This document shows, piece by piece, positions 34,937-43,759 of a stretch of 64,000 nucleotides of DNA (positions within the stretch are counted from its first letter, which is position 1; every line of letters starts with the position of its first letter). This DNA comes from CAZZEX01 sp964653285 (GTDB lineage Bacteria > Chloroflexota > Anaerolineae > B4-G1). Below the pieces are notes generated by a model. It saw only the letters and a program-made list of their open reading frames with translations, ran no database searches and had not been told where the DNA came from. Both the position numbers and the translations under genes were made by a program. The stretch lies in NCBI GenBank assembly GCA_964653285.1, contig CAZZEX010000008.1, positions 12,309 through 76,308 of the forward strand, in the 5' to 3' direction.

Positions 34937-37165
34937 ATGTCAAATCCTGAATCCGCCCCGAATCCGAAACTGAAAGCCATCATCCTGGCTGCCGGCAAGG
35001 AGGCTATTACCGCCGATGCCGAGCCGATGGTGCTCCAAACCCTGGGCGACCGAAAAATCATTGATTACGTCGTCCAGAATGGGTTGCAACTCGTGTCGCC
35101 CGACGACATCTATATCGTCGTGGGTTACCAGCGAGAGGAGGTACAGGCACACTTAGGAGGAAGAGGCGAGGGCAAGCCTTGCCCCTACCGCTACGTCGTC
35201 CAGGAGGAGCAACTTGGCACCGGTCACGCCGTTTTGCAACTCTATCCACTCCTCAAGGATTTCCACGGCGACCTGCTCATCCTCTACGGCGATACCCCCC
35301 TCTTCCGCCCGGCCTCCATCCGGGGATTGCTCAACCGCCACCGCCTGCGTCATGCCCACCTGACGCTGCTCACCGCTGTGGTAGATCGCCTTCTTCCCTA
35401 CGGACGCATCATCCGCGACGCCGCTGGCCGGATCATAGACATCATCGAGGAGACCGAGGCCTCGCCGGAGGTGCGCGAGATCCGCGAACTGAACGTGGGC
35501 GCTTACGTCGTCCGCGCCGAGGCCATCTTTCCTGCTCTGGAAACGCTGCCTCCTTCCCCCTTGGATGGCGAGTACCGGCTCACCGACTGCGCTCACCAGC
35601 TCATCCGCTCTGGCCTGCGAGTGGAAAGTTACCAGATCTACGACCAGGACGAGGTTCTGGGCATTAACACCCACGACGACCTGGCCCAGGCCGAGTTTAT
35701 CTTGCAGAAACGGCTCTACCGTCCCCGCCGCCGCGAGGAACAGAACCTGATCACCTTTGGCACCGGCGGCTGGCGGGCGATTATCGGCGAGGGCTTCACT
35801 CTGCACAATGTCCGGCGGCTGACCCAGGCACTGGCCAACGAGGTCACCCGCCAGGGCCAGGAAAAGCGAGGTGTGGTGATTGGCTTCGACCGTCGCTTCC
35901 TCTCCGACCGGGCCGCCGAGGCAGCCGCCGAGGTCTTTGCCGGCAACAACATCTCCACGCTGCTTCTCCCCGAGGACGCGCCCACGCCTCTCATCACCTA
36001 CGCCACGGCGACCCAGGGCACGGCCTACGGCCTGGCTTTCACCGCCAGCCACAATCCGCCAGACTGGAACGGTCTCAAGATCTTTCATGGCGATGGCTCG
36101 CTCCTGCTCGACGAGGAGATGCGCCAGATTGAGGCGGAGACCAACGCCATGACGCCAGACGATGTGGTGAAGATTGACCTGGACCTGGCCCTGGAAGCGG
36201 GCATCGTCCGGCGGCAGGACTTTACCAACGAGTACGTGGATGCCGTGGAGTCGCTCGTCGACCTGGCAGCCGTCCGCAGTGCCGGCCTGAAAGTCATCGT
36301 GGATCCGATGTACGGCGTGGGGCAACTCACGCTGGGCACGATTCTCACCGAGGCACGCTGCCGGGTGACGTTCATCCACGAGCGGCGCAACCCCCTCTTC
36401 GGCGGGCGCTCTCCAGCCCCCAACCTGGACGCCCTGCGCCTGTTGATCACCCACATCCGGGACGACGGCTACGACCTGGGCCTGGCCACCGACGGAGATG
36501 CCGACCGCATCGCCATCGTGGACGAGCAGGGCGAGTACATCACGGTGAACGACATCCTGCTCCTGCTGTACTGGTATCTCCATGAGATACGCGGCGAACG
36601 AGGCGGCGTGGTGCGCAATATCGCCACTACTCACCTGCTGGACCGGCTGGCGGCCCACTTTGGCGAGACTTGCTACGAGGTGCCGGTCGGCTTCAAGCAC
36701 GTCTCCGCCGCGATGGTCGAGCACAACGCGCTGCTGGGGGGCGAGTCGAGCGGCGGTCTCACGATCCGGGGCCACATTCTGGGCAAGGATGGTATCTTTG
36801 CAGCAGCACTGGTCGTGGAGATGCTGGCCCGCACGAACCAGAGAATCTCCCAACTGCGGGAGCGGGTCTACGACATCACCGGCCGCCTCTACGCCGTCGA
36901 AGGGAACATCCCGGCCACGCCGGAGATGCGCATCGTCATCCCCCGACGGCTGCGAGAGGTCACCACCGATCACATCGGCCCCTACCCGGTGGTGCGCGTC
37001 TCCTACCTGGACGGCACGAAATTCATCCTGGAGCACGACAACTGGGCGCTGCTGCGCTTCTCCGGGACCGAACCGGTGTTGCGCCTTTTCGCCGAGGCGG
37101 ATTCCCTGGAGAAGGCCCACGAGTTGATCCGATGGCTCAAGCAATTCGTTCAGGCTGAGGTATGA
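34937..37165 (+). CDS. Fusion of a GlmU-like nucleotidyltransferase and a phosphohexomutase
   Basis: Residues 1-255 have the nucleotidyltransferase fold (QEEQLGTGHAVLQ, LILYGDTPLF), but the usual nucleotide loop GxGTRM...PK is replaced: the sequence reads LAAGKEAITADAEPMVL, so the catalytic Arg and Lys are missing. Residues 270-742 are a complete phosphogluco/phosphomannomutase: phospho-Ser371 in TASHNPP, metal loop DGDADR (519-524), sugar loop GESSGG, and RFSGTEP near the end. An inserted palindromic element encodes GEGKPCPYR at about 77-85. The mutase half should work; the transferase half may be inactive or altered. It sits 11 bp after the GHMP kinase gene. Confidence 0.9.
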   Translation: MSNPESAPNPKLKAIILAAGKEAITADAEPMVLQTLGDRKIIDYVVQNGLQLVSPDDIYIVVGYQREEVQAHLGGRGEGKPCPYRYVVQEEQLGTGHAVLQLYPLLKDFHGDLLILYGDTPLFRPASIRGLLNRHRLRHAHLTLLTAVVDRLLPYGRIIRDAAGRIIDIIEETEASPEVREIRELNVGAYVVRAEAIFPALETLPPSPLDGEYRLTDCAHQLIRSGLRVESYQIYDQDEVLGINTHDDLAQAEFILQKRLYRPRRREEQNLITFGTGGWRAIIGEGFTLHNVRRLTQALANEVTRQGQEKRGVVIGFDRRFLSDRAAEAAAEVFAGNNISTLLLPEDAPTPLITYATATQGTAYGLAFTASHNPPDWNGLKIFHGDGSLLLDEEMRQIEAETNAMTPDDVVKIDLDLALEAGIVRRQDFTNEYVDAVESLVDLAAVRSAGLKVIVDPMYGVGQLTLGTILTEARCRVTFIHERRNPLFGGRSPAPNLDALRLLITHIRDDGYDLGLATDGDADRIAIVDEQGEYITVNDILLLLYWYLHEIRGERGGVVRNIATTHLLDRLAAHFGETCYEVPVGFKHVSAAMVEHNALLGGESSGGLTIRGHILGKDGIFAAALVVEMLARTNQRISQLRERVYDITGRLYAVEGNIPATPEMRIVIPRRLREVTTDHIGPYPVVRVSYLDGTKFILEHDNWALLRFSGTEPVLRLFAEADSLEKAHELIRWLKQFVQAEV
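35169..35183. repeat. GGGCAAG palindrome inside the fusion gene
   Basis: GGGCAAG-C-CTTGCCC, read in the frame that gives GEGKPCPYR. It interrupts the region just before the QEEQLGTGHA motif. Confidence 0.8.
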
Positions 37166-38934
37166 ATCGCCTTACCCCCCCCAGCCCCCCCTGCGAGGGG
37201 GGGAGCCTTACCCCCCCCAGCCCCCCCTGCGAGGAGAAGGGCATCGAACACACCCAGACCCGTCTCCACTGGGACGACGGCGCATTCTCTGACGTCACCT
37301 GCCTCCACTTTCCACCGGATGGCTTCGCCTTCGTCGCTATTGACCAGCGTGACCGGGCGGTCAAATTGAAGGAGGCCGCCTTCCTGCGCTACGTCAAGGC
37401 GTTGGCACGGGGTGAGCCCGACCCGTACATCGTTGTCTTCGCCCGGTTGGAGCAGGACCGGCCCGCGTCGGAAGTCTTCCCCGGCCTGGACCTCCACACG
37501 GAGGCCGGTGAGTCACTATTCAGCGCCAACTCGTTCATCACCGACACGCTGCGCACGTTGCTGGCGCGGGGTCACCTGCGGTACGAACGGGGTGCATGGC
37601 AGTCCGCCGTCCCGCCGCACGAGACAGCCTGGCGGGAGCGGGCACAGGCCGTGCTGGCGCTGCTCACACGGGAGGGACGGCTGCACCTGGAGGCTGGCAC
37701 CGACAACCTCACCGCACGCGCCCCAGGCTCCCCGCTGCGTGGGGGGGGCAGCGAAAACCAGCCCACACCGTCAACATCGCTGGATCGCCTGGACTTTGCG
37801 AACTTCCCAGTCCGAGAAAACCTGGTGCCAGTTGACCGGCTCGGCTTCATACGCGAGTTCGTGTGGCGCGAACGGCCCCGCCTGGCCTTCAACACCGCCT
37901 TCTTCCTGCTGGAGCACGACGATTACCTCAGCCACCACTCGGCGCTGGGCGAGCCGTACAACCTGCTCGTGCAAGATGGCATTATCCGCCGCCCTCCCCT
38001 CTACCGCCGGGGCACGCTCTACCGGAGGACAAGGGCAAGCCTTGCCCCTACCGCTCGGGCCGGCGGCCGCTGGCGGGCCGGCTACTTCTCGCTGGCCGAC
38101 GTGTCCATTGCCCTCCCCGAAGGCACGCGACTCGTGCCGGAGGGAAGCGACGTGCCGGGTCTGCCTTTCGCCCCCAATGCGCCAGGCCGGGCTGCCGCCA
38201 CCGTCTACACACGCGCGTTCGGCATCGCCACCTGCGGCCGTCCCCTGGGATACACGCCCGAAGTGCCGGGCCAGATCGAATACACCGTCGTGGACACCCG
38301 CATCGTCGGACGGAAAGTCGGCGGTGGGTTGGAGATACCCCAGAACGGTCTGGTGCTCTCCTGGGCTCCGAAACGGAAGAAAGAAACCAGATTTTTCCCT
38401 GAAAACCTGATTTCTCCATCAGGTACGGGCCTCCCTCGCGTGACCTATCACTTCGTGCGGGAAGAGCACCGGGGCATCGTGCAGGCGCTTCAGGCCGGGC
38501 CGCTGTTGCTGCAAAATGGGCACGTGGTCTTATCGCCCGCTGCGCTCGTCACCGAGGAGTTCTGGCCCACGCCGCTGGGCGAGTCGTGTGTCCCCATCGG
38601 CATCGCCCCCACCGACTACCCTGACGATGTGGAGCGCACCCGCGCCGGGCGGATCGGGCTGGGCGTGGACCGCACGGGCCACCTGGTCATCGTCGCCGCG
38701 CCCGGCACCGAGCGGGGCATGCACATCCCTGGTGTGGATAGCCACGGCGCGACGCTGACCGAATTGGCCGACCTGTTGGCCCAGGCTGGCGCTGTGGACG
38801 CGATCAACCTGGACGGCGGCGGTTCCACGCAACTCTTCTACCTGGGCGGCCTGACCACCCCGGCCGGTGGGCGCTATGGGATGCCGGGAGTGCACTTCGA
38901 GCGTATGGTGCCTGTCGCCGGCGTGCTGAGGTAA
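37162..38934 (+). CDS. Phosphodiester glycosidase (NAGPA domain) protein with repeat-derived inserts
   Basis: The 590-residue protein ends in a NAGPA domain: GVDRTGHLVIVAAPG, then GATLTELADLLAQAGAVDAI and NLDGGGSTQLFY are the usual motifs. Such domains remove GlcNAc from phosphodiesters or act on glycans. The N-terminal 400 residues are unfamiliar. The start overlaps the previous stop (ATGA). Several segments are clearly repeat DNA: the first 25 residues (two C-run elements), RRTRASLAPTAR (GGGCAAG palindrome), and a SPLRGGG stretch. No signal peptide is seen, perhaps because the N-terminus has been overwritten. Confidence 0.82.
   Translation: MNRLTPPSPPCEGGSLTPPSPPCEEKGIEHTQTRLHWDDGAFSDVTCLHFPPDGFAFVAIDQRDRAVKLKEAAFLRYVKALARGEPDPYIVVFARLEQDRPASEVFPGLDLHTEAGESLFSANSFITDTLRTLLARGHLRYERGAWQSAVPPHETAWRERAQAVLALLTREGRLHLEAGTDNLTARAPGSPLRGGGSENQPTPSTSLDRLDFANFPVRENLVPVDRLGFIREFVWRERPRLAFNTAFFLLEHDDYLSHHSALGEPYNLLVQDGIIRRPPLYRRGTLYRRTRASLAPTARAGGRWRAGYFSLADVSIALPEGTRLVPEGSDVPGLPFAPNAPGRAAATVYTRAFGIATCGRPLGYTPEVPGQIEYTVVDTRIVGRKVGGGLEIPQNGLVLSWAPKRKKETRFFPENLISPSGTGLPRVTYHFVREEHRGIVQALQAGPLLLQNGHVVLSPAALVTEEFWPTPLGESCVPIGIAPTDYPDDVERTRAGRIGLGVDRTGHLVIVAAPGTERGMHIPGVDSHGATLTELADLLAQAGAVDAINLDGGGSTQLFYLGGLTTPAGGRYGMPGVHFERMVPVAGVLR
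37171..37236. repeat. Two tandem C-run elements at the start of the glycosidase gene
   Basis: CTTACCCCCCCCAGCCCCCC followed by CTGCGAGG occurs twice (from 37171 and from 37207), encoding LTPPSPPCE twice. A third relative lies at 41863-41896. Confidence 0.85.
38033..38047. repeat. GGGCAAG palindrome inside the glycosidase gene
   Basis: Same 15 nt as at 35169-35183, but read in another frame, giving RASLAPTA. It lies in the middle of the unfamiliar N-terminal part. Confidence 0.8.
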
Positions 38935-38945
38935 AGAATGGGCCT

Positions 38946-40190
38946 GTGGCCGTGAAAAAGGATAAAGGCTGGGCAGCATCAATCCAGACCCGAGGCCGGC
39001 CTGTTGTGTTGTTGCTGATCGTACAACTGCTGAGCGGGATCGCGCTCTCTCCGCAGAGGTCGTTTTTCCCCATCTACGTGGAGGAGCAGTTAGGGTACGC
39101 GGCGCTCTTTGTCTCTGCTTTCGTCGCGATGGGACAGTTCTTGGGAATGGTCGCCTCGGTGGTCGGTGGTACGCTGTGTGATGCCCTGGGGCGCAAGTGG
39201 ACGCTGGTGTTGGGATTGATCGGCTTTGTCTTCAGCAGCCTGGCTTATCTGGTTCGTGCACCCTGGCTGGTTGCCTCGCTCTGGGCCCTCGGCGGCCTTG
39301 GGTTGGGATTCCACACCCTGGGCGGGCAGAGTTACCTGATTGACGCGGCCAGTTCGGAGTATCTGGGGGTACTCTCGGCTCTCTACTGCTGGGGCTTCAC
39401 CATCGGCGGCGCACTGAGCAGCCCGGGTGCGGGGATCATTCTGGACAGCCGGGGTTTCGGGACATTCGGGCTGGCTCTCCTGGCGGTGTCCCTGGCGACG
39501 ACGCTGGGGGCGATAGCCCTCCTGCCGCGCCTGCGGGGAAAGCCTGGGGCAGGCACGGAAACCCGCTCTAAGGAGAACACACCGACCTGGAGTAAGCCGC
39601 TGTTCGGCTACGGGGACATCGTCCGTCGCCCGGTGGTGGCAATACTGGGACTCCTGCGCTTCCTGCCTACCTGCTACTGGGGTATGGCGACTGTTCTGAT
39701 TCCATTGCTGATAAACCGCACGGCTGGGAACAAGACCGCAGTGGCCCTTTATGCCACGATCAGCCAGATTATGGCCTCGTTGGCCCAGATACTGGTCGGC
39801 CGGGCCGCCGACCGCTGGGGACGCCGGTGGCCAACCCTGGTGGCGTTCGGGGCGCTAGTCTTCTCCGCCACCGGCCTGGCAAGTTTTGCCACTCGCCTGT
39901 GGAGTTTCTACACCTTTGGCGTCCTGGGGGCCTGCGCGGCGTGGTCGCTATCCACGCTGATGCCCTGCTTGGTCGCCGATACGACAGTCGTCGTCGAACG
40001 CGGTCACGTGTTGGGAACGCTAAGCCTGCTGTGGAACGTGGGCATGATGGTCGGTTCCCTGGTCGGCGGGGCGCTGGTGGAGGTCGCTGCGGGGCTGCCG
40101 TTTTTCGTCGCCGCATTGTTGAACCTGGGGGCCATCGTTCTGGCGGTCTCCTTCTTTCGCCTGGTCGCGCTACAAGAGACAAGAGAATAG
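38946..40190 (+). CDS. Major facilitator superfamily transporter
   Basis: The 414-residue protein has about twelve hydrophobic helices. The loop between helices 2 and 3, GGTLCDALGRKW, and its counterpart GRAADRWGRRW in the second half are the MFS signature. It starts with GTG (38946 or 38952) 11 bp after the glycosidase stop; the ribosome site is weak. A sugar or drug substrate cannot be told, but the position between glycosidase and hexosaminidase genes suggests sugar uptake or efflux. Confidence 0.92.
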   Translation: MAVKKDKGWAASIQTRGRPVVLLLIVQLLSGIALSPQRSFFPIYVEEQLGYAALFVSAFVAMGQFLGMVASVVGGTLCDALGRKWTLVLGLIGFVFSSLAYLVRAPWLVASLWALGGLGLGFHTLGGQSYLIDAASSEYLGVLSALYCWGFTIGGALSSPGAGIILDSRGFGTFGLALLAVSLATTLGAIALLPRLRGKPGAGTETRSKENTPTWSKPLFGYGDIVRRPVVAILGLLRFLPTCYWGMATVLIPLLINRTAGNKTAVALYATISQIMASLAQILVGRAADRWGRRWPTLVAFGALVFSATGLASFATRLWSFYTFGVLGACAAWSLSTLMPCLVADTTVVVERGHVLGTLSLLWNVGMMVGSLVGGALVEVAAGLPFFVAALLNLGAIVLAVSFFRLVALQETRE

Positions 40191-40239
40191 ATTGGTAGAT
40201 TGGTAGAATTGGTCATTGTTCATTGACCATTGTTCATTT
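40191..40239. repeat. Degenerate tandem repeat between the MFS and GH20 genes
   Basis: ATTGGTAG words change over into CATTGTTCATTGACC words within the same tract. The ribosome site AAGGAGG follows directly. Confidence 0.85.
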
Positions 40240-40254
40240 CTCTAAGGAGGTGCA

Positions 40255-42318
40255 ATGACTGAGCACTTACTTCCCCAACCCAAAGAACTTTCACTGCTCG
40301 ACGGCACATTCTCTCTTGATGGCAACACCCTTGTCCTCATCCCGGCCCAGGCCGGCGACGAAGCCCTCTTCGCCGCCCGCCAACTTCAGGACGAGGTGTG
40401 CCGGGCCACCTGTTTGACGCTGCCCATCGTCAAAGCCTTCACCTCGCCCCGTTCCGACCTCGCCACAAACCTCATCCTGCTCGTCTGCGGCGAGGAGCAG
40501 GCGGCGGCCTTCGGCGTGGATCCGGTCGCCGTAGGCGCGCCGGAGGCCGTGGCCGCGCAAGCCTACGCCCTGACCGTCGCCCCAGCCGGCATTACTCTCT
40601 ACGCCGACGCGCCCGCTGGCCTCTTCTACGCCGTCCAGACCCTGCGCCAGTTAGTGCGGCAGCACGGCCAAGTCCTGCCAGCGCTGACCATCCACGACTG
40701 GCCCACGCTGCCCTATCGCGGCCTCATGCTCGACATCTCCCGTCGCAAAGTCCCGACGCTGGCCACGCTCAAGCAACTGGCCACAGAACTCAGCCTCTAC
40801 AAACTCAACGTCCTGCAGCTCTACACCGAGCACACCTTCCAGTTCCCTCACCATCCCAAAATCGGGGCCGGCTGCGGCTCCCTCAGCAGCCAGGACATCC
40901 TGGAACTGGACGCTTTCTGCCGCTCTCACCACGTCGAACTGATGCCCAACCTGCAATCCTTCGGCCACGCCCGCAACACGCTCATCATCCCAGAATACCA
41001 GCACCTGGCGGAGACAGACCTACTCTGGACGCTAAGCCCTGCCTTTGAGGAGACCTACACGCTGCTGGATGAACTGTACGCCGACATGCTGCCCGCCTTC
41101 ACCTCCACGACTTTCAACGTGGACTGCGACGAGACCTACGACCTGGGCAAGGGGGCTAGCAAGATTCTCGCCAACGAGGTCAGCGTAGGGCGGGTTTACC
41201 TCAACCATATCCTGCAGGTGCGCGAACTGGCCGCCCGCTACGGACGGCACATCCAGGCCTGGGGCGACATCCTGCTCCACTACCCGACACTCATCGGCGA
41301 GGTGCCCGACGACGTCACGCTGCTCGATTGGCACTATGGTCCCGCCGACGAATACCCCACCGTCAAGACCTTCGCCGAGGCCGGGCGGCGGTTCTGGGTC
41401 TGCCCTGGCGTCGGCTCCTGGAACACCATCTTCCCGCGTCTCTACGGGGCGAACGTCAACATCCGCAACTTCGTGCGCGACGGCGTGGCCGCCGGCGCCG
41501 AGGGCATGCTCAACACCGACTGGGGCGACTGTGGCCACTACCAGCCCCTCGGCCTGAGTTGGTACGGCTACGTCTTCGGCGCGGCCCAGGGCTGGAGTGG
41601 CGGCACGACGGGCGACGAGGACTTCGAGGCCGCCTTCGGCCCGCTCTTCTTCGGCCCGGAGCACGAGCGCATCCTGGAGGCGATCCACCAACTGGCCCGC
41701 ACTAATACCCTCCCCGGCGTTACCCAGTTCAACCGCTCCCACACCATCCTGGCCCTGTTCGACGAGCCGTTAACCGGTGCCACGGTGAAAGGCGAGGATG
41801 CCCTGCCCACCGAGACACTGACCGAGATGCGCACGCTGGCCGAGGAGGCCGCTGCTACCTTCGTTACCCCCCCCGTCCCCCCCTGCGAGGAGGGGAGCAC
41901 TTCCCTGGCCCCCGGCCACCCCCGCGAACTGACGCTGCGCGAGATGGCCTCCGCCGCTCACCTCACCGGTTACGCCGCCCGCAAGGTGTCGCTTTCGCAG
42001 GAGATTCGCCAGGGGTTGCGCGATCCGAACCTGGACGCGGACTGCGTCCACGGGTACATCCTGGCCCTCAAAGCACTCGACGCCGAACTGGAGACGCTGC
42101 GGGCGGAGTTCGAAACGCTCTGGTTGGCTCGCGCCCGCCGCAGCGAGATGCACGTCACCCTCGGCTACTTCGCCAACCTGCGCACCCGCTACAAAGCGGC
42201 CATCGCCTGGCTGACAAAACAGCGTAAGACACTACTGTCCGGACAGTCAGTGGACGCCGACCTATCCACCTACGATACCAGCGACTACCGCACTCTGTGG
42301 CAGACCTGGCCCGACTAG
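40255..42318 (+). CDS. Glycoside hydrolase family 20 (beta-N-acetylhexosaminidase-like)
   Basis: The 687-residue protein has the GH20 N-terminal accessory domain (1-150) and a TIM-barrel starting at YRGLMLDISRRKVPT. The catalytic Asp-Glu pair is D292-E293 in FNVDCDETYDLG, used for substrate-assisted hydrolysis of terminal GlcNAc or GalNAc. HVELMPNLQSFGHA and LLDWHYGPADEYP are further conserved parts. The C-terminal 200 residues are helical and less familiar. VTPPVPPCEEG near residue 540 is encoded by a C-run repeat. No signal peptide is visible, so it probably works inside the cell on imported oligosaccharides. Confidence 0.9.
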   Translation: MTEHLLPQPKELSLLDGTFSLDGNTLVLIPAQAGDEALFAARQLQDEVCRATCLTLPIVKAFTSPRSDLATNLILLVCGEEQAAAFGVDPVAVGAPEAVAAQAYALTVAPAGITLYADAPAGLFYAVQTLRQLVRQHGQVLPALTIHDWPTLPYRGLMLDISRRKVPTLATLKQLATELSLYKLNVLQLYTEHTFQFPHHPKIGAGCGSLSSQDILELDAFCRSHHVELMPNLQSFGHARNTLIIPEYQHLAETDLLWTLSPAFEETYTLLDELYADMLPAFTSTTFNVDCDETYDLGKGASKILANEVSVGRVYLNHILQVRELAARYGRHIQAWGDILLHYPTLIGEVPDDVTLLDWHYGPADEYPTVKTFAEAGRRFWVCPGVGSWNTIFPRLYGANVNIRNFVRDGVAAGAEGMLNTDWGDCGHYQPLGLSWYGYVFGAAQGWSGGTTGDEDFEAAFGPLFFGPEHERILEAIHQLARTNTLPGVTQFNRSHTILALFDEPLTGATVKGEDALPTETLTEMRTLAEEAAATFVTPPVPPCEEGSTSLAPGHPRELTLREMASAAHLTGYAARKVSLSQEIRQGLRDPNLDADCVHGYILALKALDAELETLRAEFETLWLARARRSEMHVTLGYFANLRTRYKAAIAWLTKQRKTLLSGQSVDADLSTYDTSDYRTLWQTWPD
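41863..41896. repeat. C-run element inside the GH20 gene
   Basis: GTTACCCCCCCCGTCCCCCC followed by CTGCGAGGAGGGG, in frame as VTPPVPPCEEG. Related to the two copies at 37171-37236. Confidence 0.8.
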
Positions 42319-42366
42319 TTGGTAGATTCGGAGACTGGTAGATTGGTAAACTGGTAAATTGGTAGA
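42319..42366. repeat. Degenerate tandem repeat between the GH20 and oxidoreductase genes
   Basis: TTGGTAGA, CTGGTAGA and CTGGTAAA words iterate across the whole gap, starting right after the GH20 stop. Confidence 0.85.
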
Positions 42367-42376
42367 AAGGAGATCT

Positions 42377-43654
42377 ATGTCCCACCCACTCACCGCCATC
42401 CTGATCGGCGCTGGCAACCGGGGCTACGATGCCTACGGTTCCTACGCCCTGGCACACCCGGATGAAATCCGCTTCTTCGCCGTTGCCGAACCGCACGACG
42501 TCCGCCGCGCCCGCCTCGCCGAGGCCCACGCCATCCCCCCGGAGCGTCAGTTCCGCACCTGGGAGAATCTCCTCGCCCAGGGGCAGATCGCCGACGTCGC
42601 GCTCGTATGCACGACGGATCGCATGCACGTCGAGCCCACCATCGCCGCACTGGAGGCTGGCTACGACGTCTTGCTGGAGAAGCCCATGGCCGCCACCCTC
42701 CCCGACTGTGTACGGCTGGTGCAGACGGCCGAGCGCACCGGACGCCTGCTGCAGATTTGCCACGTCCTGCGCTACACCGCTTTCTTCTCCACCATCCACG
42801 ACATCGTCACCTCGGGCCGCCTGGGCGACGTCATCACCGTCGAGCATCGCGAGAACGTCACATACTGGCACATGGCCCATTCCTTCGTGCGCGGCAACTG
42901 GCGCAACGGCAAGATCGGAAGCCCGATGATCCTGGCCAAGTGCTGCCACGACCTCGACATCCTGTACTGGAACCTGGGACTGGTGACGCGGCTCAACTCC
43001 TTTGGCTCGCTCATTCACTACCGGGCAGAGAACGCGCCGCCGGGAGCCCCGGAGCGCTGCCTTGACGGCTGCCCGGTCGCCGACGATTGTCCCTGGTACG
43101 CCCCTCGCCTCTACCTGCGCGACTACACCGGCTGGCCCGTCTCCGTCATCTCCGAGGATACCAGCCTGGAGGCCCGCCGCCGCGCGCTGGAGACGGGGCC
43201 GTATGGCCGCTGTGTCTACCACTGCGACAACGATGTGGTGGATCACCAGACGGTCAACATGGAGTTCGAGAGTGGCGCGACAGGGGTGCTGTTCATGCAC
43301 GGCCACTCTTACAGAGAGGGGCGCACTATGCGCTACGACGGCACCCGTGCTACGCTACGCGGCCATTACTACTTTGATGACTACGAGATTCAGATTCACG
43401 ATCACCTCACGGGTAAGATGGAGGTTATCCGGCCTACCGTTGGCCCCGTCGGTGCCAGCGGTCACGGCGGCGGCGACGCAGGGCTTATGGCCGCCTTCGT
43501 CCGCGCCGTGCGCGACCCGGCGGCCTACGCGCTGACCACCGCCCGCGAGTCGCTGGAGAGCCACCTGATGGCCTTCGCCGCCGAGCAGGCCCGGGTGGAT
43601 AGGAGCATCGTTTCTATGGACGGGTTCCGCCGCCAGGCCGAGATGACAAGATGA
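42377..43654 (+). CDS. Gfo/Idh/MocA oxidoreductase 4
   Basis: The 425-residue dehydrogenase has ILIGAGNRGYDAYGSYA at the N-terminus, LLEKPMAATLPDCVRL with the catalytic Lys, and MILAKCCHDLDILYW with the active-site His. A Cys-rich insert CLDGCPVADDCPW (near residue 230) and later CVYHCDND are shared by a branch often found with glycan-degradation genes. AAAGGAG lies before ATG 42377. It may oxidise an amino sugar released by the neighbouring glycosidases. Confidence 0.93.
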   Translation: MSHPLTAILIGAGNRGYDAYGSYALAHPDEIRFFAVAEPHDVRRARLAEAHAIPPERQFRTWENLLAQGQIADVALVCTTDRMHVEPTIAALEAGYDVLLEKPMAATLPDCVRLVQTAERTGRLLQICHVLRYTAFFSTIHDIVTSGRLGDVITVEHRENVTYWHMAHSFVRGNWRNGKIGSPMILAKCCHDLDILYWNLGLVTRLNSFGSLIHYRAENAPPGAPERCLDGCPVADDCPWYAPRLYLRDYTGWPVSVISEDTSLEARRRALETGPYGRCVYHCDNDVVDHQTVNMEFESGATGVLFMHGHSYREGRTMRYDGTRATLRGHYYFDDYEIQIHDHLTGKMEVIRPTVGPVGASGHGGGDAGLMAAFVRAVRDPAAYALTTARESLESHLMAFAAEQARVDRSIVSMDGFRRQAEMTR

Positions 43655-43745
43655 CAAGGTGATGAGGCAGGAGGCAAGAGATAGGAGACAAGAGGCAGGA
43701 GGCAAGAGGCAGGAGGCAAGAGGCAGGAGGCAGGAGGCGGGAGAC
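43652..43745. repeat. Long degenerate tandem repeat after oxidoreductase 4
   Basis: GATGACAAG words pass into many GGAGGCAAGAGGCA and GGAGGCA words over about 90 nt. It is the longest such tract in the window, and the same words recur in frame at 45229-45287. Confidence 0.9.
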
Positions 43746-43759
43746 AGGGTAACATCGGG

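Noticed and set aside
35153..37144. Long open frame of 663 codons on the minus strand opposite the transferase-mutase gene
   Set aside because: It is the antisense shadow of a gene with full catalytic motifs; its translation shows no family motif.
43652..43745. Repeat tract considered as a CRISPR array
   Set aside because: The repeats are short degenerate words without constant spacers, and no cas genes are near.
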